NCBI GenBank assembly: GCA_022451835.1
Contig: JAKUNX010000085.1
Location: 1 to 8,063, forward strand
Source of the DNA: Candidatus Poseidoniaceae archaeon
GTDB lineage: Archaea; Thermoplasmatota; Poseidoniia; Poseidoniales; Poseidoniaceae
Direction: 5' to 3'
DNA: 8,063 bases
Shown: positions 1-7,100 of the stretch, piece by piece
How the letters are laid out: the number at the start of each line of letters is the position of its first letter
Numbering within the stretch: the stretch's first letter is position 1
Translations under genes and position numbers: made by a program
The notes under the pieces: generated by a model
Told to the model about the DNA's origin: nothing
Database searches by the model: none
The model's input: only the letters and a program-made list of their open reading frames with translations

Positions 1-42
1 CCATTGCGTTGGTTCGAAATCGAATGCATCATCGACATTAGC
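1..42 (-). other. In-frame TSP3 continuation downstream of the TAG codon
   Basis: After the TAG at 43-45 the same frame gives A-N-V-D-D-A-F-D-F-E-P-T-Q-W to base 1 with no further stop. This is the second half of a TSP3 unit (compare the marine archaeal form D-x-D-G-D-G-Y-x-D-x-x-D-A-F-P-x-D-P-T-Q-W), and its first half, DNDGDG, is the last thing encoded before the TAG. The stop therefore replaces what is normally a Tyr or similar residue within one repeat. The coding sequence most likely extends beyond the window. Confidence 0.8.
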
Positions 43-639
43 CTAGCCATCACCATCATTATCTAGGCACACGATTTTTCCATTAGCAGATGAATTACCA
101 AATTGTAGAGGGCATGTGTCTGTATCGTCAGACCAAGTATCTCCATCTGAATCAGCACATCCTTGTTCACCTTGAGTTGATGTTCCGTAATAAGTTGGAC
201 AATCATCAAAAGAATCATCAAATGCATCGCCATCATCATTCAAATCTTCATCACTATCTCGGCAACCATCGCCATCCATGTCTGTAACAGAATCTGAAAT
301 CCATGTTGGTCTTGGAGGATTATAGGATGTTCTTGGACAATTATCATTCACATCAAGGATCCCATCATTATCATCATCAGTATCTTCTGGATGATTATCT
401 TTACATCCATCATTATCCCAATCAGTTGAAGCAGATGGGTTATTGAAATCTCTAGTACTAGTCCATCCAGTTTGGCTATTTCGAGGGCAGTTATCTGGAA
501 AGTTGTCCGTTATTCCATCGTTGTCATCATCAGAATCGCATGCATCTCCTTCGGAATCTAAATCAGTATTCTCTTGACCAGGATTTGGAGTATTTGGGCA
601 GTTATCAGAATCATCAGCAACACCATCACTGTCAGCATC
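1..639 (-). repeat. TSP3 calcium-binding repeat array
   Basis: This is a run of Asp-rich units with the pattern D-x-D-x-D-G-x-x-D-x-x-D-x-C-P: DADSDGVADDSDNCP, DDDNDGITDNFPDNCP, DDDNDGILDVNDNCP, DMDGDGCRD with a following DDSFDDCP, DSDGDTWSDDTDTCP, and then DNDGDG into the TAG and its continuation. The alternating Asp pattern binds several Ca2+ ions per unit in thrombospondins, and the regularly placed Cys residues suggest disulphides, which fits an extracytoplasmic location. The array runs off the low-coordinate edge. Confidence 0.85.
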
Positions 640-2163
640 CAATACTGCAATTGTTGTTGTAAACCAGATATAAGGTGTCAAAACTGATGTGCTTTGACTT
701 GGTGCACTTGAACTTCCAAAGTCAATAGTGCTATTGTAATTACCTGCTACCAACAATGCTCCATTAGGCATCAATGCAATGTCAGAAAGTATATCATTTG
801 TTGAACTGCCAGCATCAAATAATGCAACTTCATTACCATTTGAATTAAATGTTACAACTACTGAATCATTAAATCCTCGAGTCGAAAATGATTGACTACC
901 AAATGACAAGGAACTTTGTGATGAAAGACCAAGAATAGTGTATCCTGTTGCTTCATCGTGTTGAATTGCTGAACCGGTGTCATAACTTGAACCACCTACT
1001 GATTTGGCCCATTGCCAAGCACCATTAGAACTCATACTTGCTGCAAACGCATCATCTTCTCCAGCACTATTCAATTGGGTGCCAATAGTAACACTACCAG
1101 AAAATGAACCTGACATATACAAATTGTTTTGACTATCTACATCAATACCAGTAACCAATGAATTTCCACTTCCAGATGTTGCATATGCTGATTGCCAAAT
1201 ACCAGATGAACTAATTTTTGCTAAGCCAATTGGAATTTCGTTTATGCCTGCATTGGCTGTTACAGTACCAAATGTCATACTCACCTCAAAAGTAGTTGAA
1301 ATCCAAACATTGTTACTATTATCTGCAGCCATACTATTGACTACCTGAAAACCTTGACCTCTCGCATCATCAATCCATTCATTAAAGCCTGAATTGGAAT
1401 ATTTGGCAACAAATATTTCCGCATCATTCAGATCTAATTGATTAGCATTAATCCCATCACCACTACTGCCTGCATCTGTATTGCCAAGGAAAAAACCACC
1501 TATAGTTACTGCATTGTTTGAATCTGTAGTGATTGATGTGCTTTGAATCCAATCTATCGAAGTAACTAATGTACCATCATAATCACCATTACCGCGTAAA
1601 GCTTCAGCCCAGACCCATTGACCATTAGATGAGAGTTTTGCTACCCAAGTATCATAATATCCAGTAGATGTTAATGAAATGCTACCAAATGAAATTGACT
1701 CATAGAATCTACCTGTTGCAAAAATATCTCCATTAGGTGCGACTGAAATATCAGCAATATCCACCTCGGCATAACTTGAAGTCCCAGTAACAGTAACTTT
1801 TTGTATCCATTGCCAATTTCCATTAGCATCGCCTTTGGCTATCCATGGCTCTATATTTTGACTCGAAGTAATACTTTGAGTTCCCAAAGACATTGTTGTC
1901 GAACCACTAATTATTCCAGCAACTATAACTTCATTATTAGTTGAACTTTCAACTGAAGTTAGTACCACAGGGTTTGCAGCACTAACCGAAGAAGACCAGT
2001 CATTAGAGTTCTTTAGTGCAAAATAATCGATTGAGGAGTTATCATCAAGTATTGAAGATTCTTCTAACTCTCTATTGTCTATAACTGAGTGAAAACTCAT
2101 TGTTAAAACGGAAAAAATCGTTAGAATAACTGCCATCGAATTAATCAATTTAGTAGTACTCAT
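43..2163 (-). CDS. Secreted seven-bladed beta-propeller protein with C-terminal TSP3 repeats, ending at an in-frame TAG
   Basis: This is a 706-residue predicted exported protein; its substrate or partner is unknown. With the ATG at 2163 it begins MSTTKLINSMAVILTIFSVLTMSF, a short basic start plus a hydrophobic segment typical of a signal peptide or membrane anchor. Residues ~67-509 hold seven diverged repeats of about 55-70 residues, each with an N/D-G turn, G-x-F/Y, FG or IG, and most with an A-K-x-S-x-x-G-x-W-x-W-A-like end. Seven repeats fit a closed beta-propeller. Residues ~509-706 are Asp-rich TSP3 calcium-binding repeats (D-x-D-x-D-G...D-N-C-P). The reading frame continues past the TAG as TSP3 sequence, so the natural C-terminus is probably outside the window and this allele may be truncated. 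Alternative starts are ATG at 2175 and TTG at 2235 (inside the rpl30e stop region). None has a good Shine-Dalgarno; only a weak AGGG precedes 2163. It lies 64 bases after rpl30e on the same strand. Likely roles such as surface adhesion or particle/polymer binding are inference only. Confidence 0.85.
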   Translation of the reverse strand: MSTTKLINSMAVILTIFSVLTMSFHSVIDNRELEESSILDDNSSIDYFALKNSNDWSSSVSAANPVVLTSVESSTNNEVIVAGIISGSTTMSLGTQSITSSQNIEPWIAKGDANGNWQWIQKVTVTGTSSYAEVDIADISVAPNGDIFATGRFYESISFGSISLTSTGYYDTWVAKLSSNGQWVWAEALRGNGDYDGTLVTSIDWIQSTSITTDSNNAVTIGGFFLGNTDAGSSGDGINANQLDLNDAEIFVAKYSNSGFNEWIDDARGQGFQVVNSMAADNSNNVWISTTFEVSMTFGTVTANAGINEIPIGLAKISSSGIWQSAYATSGSGNSLVTGIDVDSQNNLYMSGSFSGSVTIGTQLNSAGEDDAFAASMSSNGAWQWAKSVGGSSYDTGSAIQHDEATGYTILGLSSQSSLSFGSQSFSTRGFNDSVVVTFNSNGNEVALFDAGSSTNDILSDIALMPNGALLVAGNYNSTIDFGSSSAPSQSTSVLTPYIWFTTTIAVLDADSDGVADDSDNCPNTPNPGQENTDLDSEGDACDSDDDNDGITDNFPDNCPRNSQTGWTSTRDFNNPSASTDWDNDGCKDNHPEDTDDDNDGILDVNDNCPRTSYNPPRPTWISDSVTDMDGDGCRDSDEDLNDDGDAFDDSFDDCPTYYGTSTQGEQGCADSDGDTWSDDTDTCPLQFGNSSANGKIVCLDNDGDG
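637..1965 (-). repeat. Seven tandem beta-propeller blade repeats (protein level)
   Basis: I place the blades at about 1795-1965, 1597-1767, 1357-1572, 1171-1347, 994-1161, 808-978 and 637-801. Shared positions include an N-G or N-N turn, G-x-F/Y about ten residues on, then FG/IG, a S-x-G-x-x-D segment, A-K-x-S-x-x-G and W-x-W-A. Blade 3 is the longest because of an added loop rich in Gly, Asp and Asn. Blades 6 and 7 have lost the W-x-W ending, and blade 7 closes with YIWFTTTIAVLD. The copies are diverged at DNA level, so they are old rather than recent duplications. The resemblance is to SBBP-type propeller repeats; exact family membership was not tested. Confidence 0.7.
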
Positions 2164-2190
2164 GACCCTGACCATGTAAAGGTAGCCATA

Positions 2191-2211
2191 GGGAGGCAAT
2201 GAAACCTTCCC
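2191..2211 (-). other. Possible RNA hairpin between rpl30e and the secreted-protein gene
   Basis: On the transcribed strand GGGAAGG and CCTCCC can pair around an 8-base loop (6 pairs with one bulged A). It sits in the 64-base gap after rpl30e. No U-rich run follows, so I do not call it a terminator. It could be a processing or attenuation element, or chance. Confidence 0.25.
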
Positions 2212-2227
2212 ACGATTGATAATTTGT

Positions 2228-2527
2228 TCACTCAATATTAGAGTCGAGCGATAAAATTTCGCTATCGCCGCCTTCTACAACGGTAATAGTTGATACTGCG
2301 AATGGTTTACCACATGCAATACCAAGTTCACGATTAACCAATATTGCTCTGTGTTTGATTACACTGGGATGATTTCCGTGCAAATTATCAATATATTCCT
2401 GAGGGCAATTAGCTGCAAGGATAACTAGTTTCGCCTCCCCTGAAGCACATGCATCCAGTGCTTGTCTTTGTCCAAATAACAGTTTACCTGTTGATATTGC
2501 TGTCTTTAATTGTCTACTTAAATCCAT
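2228..2527 (-). CDS. rpl30e: Large-subunit ribosomal protein L30e
   Basis: This is a 99-residue ribosomal protein of the L7Ae/L30e fold that binds rRNA in the 50S subunit. It opens MDLSRQLKTAISTGKLLFG, matching the archaeal L30e start. It continues with the core strand AKLVILAANCP (residues 32-42) and CGKPFAVSTITVVEGGDSEIL near the C-terminus, the classical L30e GKPF block. I chose the ATG at 2527 because a GGAGG lies exactly 7 bases upstream and because archaeal L30e proteins are about 100 aa and begin at this point. The longer frame from a GTG at 2575 would add 16 unrelated residues. Sitting directly after rpoA2 is the standard archaeal arrangement and supports the call against the paralogous L7Ae. 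It is separated from rpoA2 by 44 bases and probably belongs to the same transcript. Confidence 0.95.
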   Translation of the reverse strand: MDLSRQLKTAISTGKLLFGQRQALDACASGEAKLVILAANCPQEYIDNLHGNHPSVIKHRAILVNRELGIACGKPFAVSTITVVEGGDSEILSLDSNIE

Positions 2528-2534
2528 ATTTTTT

Positions 2535-2539
2535 CCTCC
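2535..2539 (-). promoter_or_regulatory. Shine-Dalgarno that sets the rpl30e start
   Basis: GGAGG followed by an A-rich spacer of 7 bases precedes the ATG at 2527. It decides between this start and the longer GTG/ATG options at 2575 and 2560 in the same frame. The 44-base gap after rpoA2 shows no convincing promoter of its own. Confidence 0.85.
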
Positions 2540-2571
2540 ATACTCCACATTGTTTCTCATGGTTGGAATAA

Positions 2572-4143
2572 TCACTCCTCTGGGATGTAGTATAATTCTA
2601 CACTACCTGTACCAAGGGAAATTGGTTGCCCAACAATGATGTTTTCAGCAACACCAGTAAGTTGGTCTCTCTCTCCGATAATACCTGCCTTTAGCAAGTG
2701 GTTAACTGTAACTTCGAATGCAGCACGTGCAAGAATACTGTGCTTAGTACCTGAAACACCGTGCCGGCCTATCGCTCTTACTTCACCTTCTGAAGTCATT
2801 ACATCGGCAACTAACAACAAGTGTCTAACATCAACTTCAAGTCTTGCTCCATCTAGAGTTGCTTGCAATTCGTTGATGATTGCTTGTCTAGCAGCTTCAA
2901 TACCTAGATATTCGTAAATCTCAATAATATTGTTAGTATATGTTCTACTTCGATCAATTGTTTCAATTTCACTTACTCTAGAAAGATTTGAACCGATTGT
3001 TGATAGATAATATTCACCTGTTTTGTCATCAAGTTGTACATTCGCTCTCTCAACATTAGGGATACCCTTTAACCTCAAATCTCTAATCTTCTCTTCAAGT
3101 TGTAGAAGCATAGTATATGACGGTGGGTTTTCAGCAAGTTCTGCCAGATCTTCCTCTGAATGAACACCAGGAATCATGGTCAACTTAGAAGGATTCTTTT
3201 CCTTGTCAGCCTGTACATACAATCTAGTTGCTTTTTCCAACTTGTCCTTTACTTCGGCAGGAGTCATATTTTTCTGCTTTAAATTAGTCTTGTTCAATTT
3301 TAGAACAAGTCTTCTTTGAGCAACGTCAGTCTCAAGGCTAGCAATGTTTACAGTTGTTGTAACTTCAATTGCTGCAGCCAATTTTTGCGCTTCTTCTGCA
3401 GATTCTTTCTTATCCTGTTGTAGTCGTATAGTCATAGTCGGAGTTTGTGGGACTTTTCTAGCATCAACAATTTCAATGATTCTTGGTAGACCTTGAGTAA
3501 CGTTAACAGTTGCAACACCCGCATAGTGGAAAGTACGCATTGTCATCTGTGTTCCAGGCTCACCAATAGATTGTGCAGTAATGATACCTGCAGCTTCATA
3601 TGGGTCAATACTCGCTCTTTTCAAAGCAAATATTGCTTCTTCAACAACTTTCTTTGCTTGTGGTTTAGTTAATTTATTTTTACCTCTTGCATGAATTGCC
3701 ATTGTCAAATCATGTAAAATACGATTAGTAAATCTCCTAGAGCCTGATTCTTCAACAGCAGCAACAAGACTCTTGTAAACAGGATCAATAGATAGTTCAT
3801 CTTCAAGTCCAGATAATTTTGCATCTACATTGTATACATCAATGTCTGCTGTAGGCTTAACTCTTGAACGTGCTCTTGATTTTTTACCAGTTCTGCTTAG
3901 TCTAACCGAGGTAACTGGGCCGATTGCTTCATTGTTAGCAAGTTTGTTTTTCTGATTTGCTCCATCAATAATTCCTTTGATTTGAGTAGCAGTCTCTGAA
4001 TCAGTTTCACAAATCTGAGCAATGTTTTCAGTTGGAAGAATCTTGACATCATCCCACTTTCTATCATCTGCTAAAATATGAGCGAAGTTTTCTGCTATTC
4101 CTAAATCCATTAACTTCTTCTTTGTTGCACTCTTAACTACCAT
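2572..4143 (-). CDS. rpoA2: DNA-directed RNA polymerase subunit A'' (RpoA2), with N-terminal extension
   Basis: This is the C-terminal third of the largest RNA polymerase subunit, which completes the active centre with RpoA' and forms the jaw and part of the clamp. The trigger-loop block is clear: SIGEPGTQMTMRTFHYAGVA (residues 192-211), with the catalytic-loop His at 206, followed by GLPRIIEIVDARK (218-230). The C-terminal part holds EYLGIEAARQAI (411-422), LLLVADVMTSEGEVRAIGRHGVSGTK (442-467) and NIIVGQPISLGTG (501-513). At 523 aa it is much longer than the usual 380-400 aa. The trigger loop starts near residue 190, so about 120-130 N-terminal residues are extra. Residues 8-60 look like a helix-hairpin-helix unit, followed by a basic linker (81-96, many R/K). 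The ATG overlaps the rpoA1 stop (TGATG) and has a very strong Shine-Dalgarno, so the extension is genuinely in the gene as written. There is no sign of an intein. Confidence 0.97.
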   Translation of the reverse strand: MVVKSATKKKLMDLGIAENFAHILADDRKWDDVKILPTENIAQICETDSETATQIKGIIDGANQKNKLANNEAIGPVTSVRLSRTGKKSRARSRVKPTADIDVYNVDAKLSGLEDELSIDPVYKSLVAAVEESGSRRFTNRILHDLTMAIHARGKNKLTKPQAKKVVEEAIFALKRASIDPYEAAGIITAQSIGEPGTQMTMRTFHYAGVATVNVTQGLPRIIEIVDARKVPQTPTMTIRLQQDKKESAEEAQKLAAAIEVTTTVNIASLETDVAQRRLVLKLNKTNLKQKNMTPAEVKDKLEKATRLYVQADKEKNPSKLTMIPGVHSEEDLAELAENPPSYTMLLQLEEKIRDLRLKGIPNVERANVQLDDKTGEYYLSTIGSNLSRVSEIETIDRSRTYTNNIIEIYEYLGIEAARQAIINELQATLDGARLEVDVRHLLLVADVMTSEGEVRAIGRHGVSGTKHSILARAAFEVTVNHLLKAGIIGERDQLTGVAENIIVGQPISLGTGSVELYYIPEE

Positions 4144-7100
4144 CAGATTTCACCTCCTTGGTTACCAGAATCTTCGAATTCCCAGGCGCCCATGTCCTCT
4201 TCACTTTCATCTCTTTCTCGAGATTCACGTTTGACAACTGTAACACCTTCAGTACCCAATGCTTCATCAACTATAACGTCGATATTGAATGGAGAACCGT
4301 GCACACCTCTGGAAGGATCGATTCCGTCTTCACCATAACTGAATTGAATGATCCTATTTGCAGTATTCCTAACTGAAAGCATTTCGTCATCGTAAACTTT
4401 CAAGTCATCCATTGCGTTAATCAGTCTTCTTTGCATATAACCTGACTTAGCTGTACGAACCGCTGTATCAACCAAAGACTCTCTTCCTGATACTGATAGC
4501 ATAAAGAACTCCGTTGGCTCAAGTCCACGTTTGAATGAGTTAGAAATGAAACCTCTATCTAGAGCACCACGACCTCCTCGCTTGAAGTGGGCTAATACTC
4601 TATCATTGTAACCTCTCTCCAATCTCTTACCACGAACCTTTGCTTGGCCTATGGAACCAGCCATCATAGTTAGGTTATCCATTGAACCTCTAGCACCAGA
4701 AATCGCCATGTTAACTGCCGCGTTAGTAGATCCGGACTGATTTAGTTCATCTTTAGCAATGTCACCAGCCTTTTGCTTACCTTCGTCAAGCATAACCATG
4801 ATATTTTCTTCCAAGGTCTCTCTTGGAGTTCTACCTGGGCGAGTCTCGTAGCCTTTACCGTCCTTACCAAAAGCCTCCAATTCTTCTTCAACCAATTTTC
4901 TTGCATCAGCATTTGCTTTCTCAATTGCAGCTAGTGATTCAGGAGATAAGTCCTCATCGTCTATACCAGTAGTAAATCCTAGTGCAGTACATGCTGCAAT
5001 AGAGAGTTGAGTGAATTCATCAAGGAACTTAGCGCCCTTTTCTGGACCATTCGTTTGTACGATTGCGTCAAGTAATCTTCCGTCTTCAGCACCAATTGCT
5101 CTCTTGTCTAAAGTACCCTCAACGCTGCCGTTCTTGACTACAACATCATCATTTGATCTACTTCTAAATCGAAGATGAATGTTATCTGGAATGATTAGAG
5201 AAATTATATCTTGACCTCTAAAACTATCTTTACCATTGTCATCTTTGACAACTTCAGGCAATGAGCCGGTCCAACCAATATTTCCAAGCATCTCAAGTCC
5301 ATGTTCTACTGAAATTAATGTTCCAGGCCTAGACAATAGGTAAGCACCGGAAATGTGGTCGTGAATACCACCAATTACCGCACCACCATATCTTGGCGTA
5401 AGGATATGTTCTTGAACTCGCATTAGAATCTTAGCTTCTGCTCTAGCTTCTTCAGACTGAATAACGTGAAGATTCATTTCATCACCATCAAAGTCAGCGT
5501 TATATGGCGTACATACAGCTAAATTGAATCTAAAGGTATGGCCTTGCATAACTCTTACTTCGTGAACCATCATGGACATTCGGTGCAATGATGGTTGTCT
5601 ATTGAATATAGCAACGTCACCATCAATCAAGTGTCTCTCAACTAGCATACCTGGCTTAGGATTGCCATCTCGGTCGAAAGTTGACAGTCTGTCTTCAACA
5701 GCAGTTCTTTCGCCCCATTCATCAGTAGGACTGCCACAATGTGGACATGTAATCTCCAAGTGCTCTGGAACTGGATCAGGAGTAACTTTGTCAAGTTGCT
5801 CTAATTCCCACATCCATCTGTAATGCAGGATTGCTCTTGGGTCATCCTTTTCTAATGCATTACCATCGCGGTCTTCTCCTCTTAGGTTAGCAAGAGTTGA
5901 TTCATTATCAGCAACATAATTAGTCACCTCAATACTTGGAGCTACTACAGACCTGCTAATCTCCTTCTTGATTACTAATCCTGGTAGGAAGTTAGGAGCA
6001 GGCATTACTTGATGTAAGTCTGGTCTTAATGTAGTCTCTTCCATACATTCAGGATTATGACATCTATAACCAGCATTGATAAATCTGCTTCTTGAATTAA
6101 TTCGAACTCTTCTTTTGTCACCACGAATAATATAGTTTACACCTGGGTGTACATCTGGTCCTCTAAGAATCATCTGACGCATTTGCTCTCGATTCCTCAT
6201 AGTTACTCGAATTGGAACTGTTAGTTCTCTAGCAATCTTTTCTGGCACTCCAACTTCATTGACTCCAAGGTATGGGTCAGGTGAAATTACTGATCTAGCA
6301 CAGAAGTTTACACGCTTTCCTGATAGATTACTTCTAAATCTTCCTTCCTTACCTTTCAATCTTTGAGTAAGTGTCTTCAAAGTTCTACCTGAACGGTGTC
6401 TTGCTGGTGGAATTCCTGAAGTTTGATTGTCAAAGTAGGTTGTTACGTGATATTGTAGTAGTTCCCACAAATCTTCAACAATAAGTTGAGGCGCACCAGA
6501 ATCTCTGTTTTCTCTAAGTCGTTGATTGATACGAAGGACATCGACTAACTTGTGAGTCAAATCGTCTTCTGAACGATCTCCGCTGTCTAAAGTAATAGAT
6601 GGTCTAACAGTAATTGGTGGAACTGGTAGAACCTTCAAAACAGTCCATTCTGGTCTATTTTGTGTATCCATACCAATAAAGATTAGATGCTCTACAGGAA
6701 TACTGCTCAACCATTCTCTAACATCTCTAGGGTTAAGCTTTCTCTCAGTTTCTTTACCAGCACCTTGAGTTTCAAGCTTTTCTTTGAATGTAGTTGGTTT
6801 GTCAAGAGTAATCTTTCCTTGAGCCGCTCCACAGTGCATACAGACTTTTCTCTTAGCACCTGAAGTTACCTTCTCAATTTCTTTAATAATTTTTGAGAAT
6901 TCAGTTGAACCAACGCCGTGTTTCAAAATAATATCACGAACTCTTGTACGATAGTAATCTTGTTCACTTAACTCAGGATTTGACGGGTGAGTATTTGGCT
7001 CATCGTGCAATAAAATCTTGCTGCAAGAATTACATGTAGCCTTCAGAGCAGTCTTGATAAGTCCAACGAAACCAATGTGGATTACTGGAAGTTCAAGTTG

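Noticed and set aside
90..287. Plus-strand open frame opposite the TSP3 array
   Set aside because: It is a His/Asn-rich antisense reading of the repetitive Asp codons, with no family resemblance and no ribosome site.
2164..2235. Extended secreted protein from TTG at 2235
   Set aside because: It would put 24 residues with Pro, Tyr and charged residues in front of a clean signal peptide, from a rare start codon without a Shine-Dalgarno; the ATG at 2163 begins right at the signal-like sequence.
2212..2260. TATA-like stretches (TTTTAT near 2252, AATTAT near 2219) as a promoter for the secreted-protein gene
   Set aside because: In AT-rich DNA such short matches are expected by chance, and neither has a clear BRE plus well-placed start; transcript data would be needed.
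2528..2575. Longer rpl30e starting at a GTG at 2575, overlapping the rpoA2 stop
   Set aside because: The extra 16 residues match nothing in L30e, and the GGAGG with ideal spacing plus the family's usual length point to the ATG at 2527.
2636..2917. Plus-strand open frame opposite rpoA2
   Set aside because: It is entirely antisense to highly conserved RpoA'' C-terminal sequence; its Ser/Ala/Pro composition is a frame artefact. The same applies to the small frames at 4158-4376, 5572-5823 and 7077-7259.
2572..4143. Intein in rpoA2 as the reason for its large size
   Set aside because: The trigger-loop block is uninterrupted and the extra length is at the N-terminus, with no intein-like splice junction (Cys/Ser start, His-Asn end) seen.
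4742..4924. Minus-strand small frames within rpoA1 (4742-4924) and rpoB (7387-7590)
   Set aside because: They lie in another frame inside well-conserved polymerase coding sequence and have no supporting start signal.
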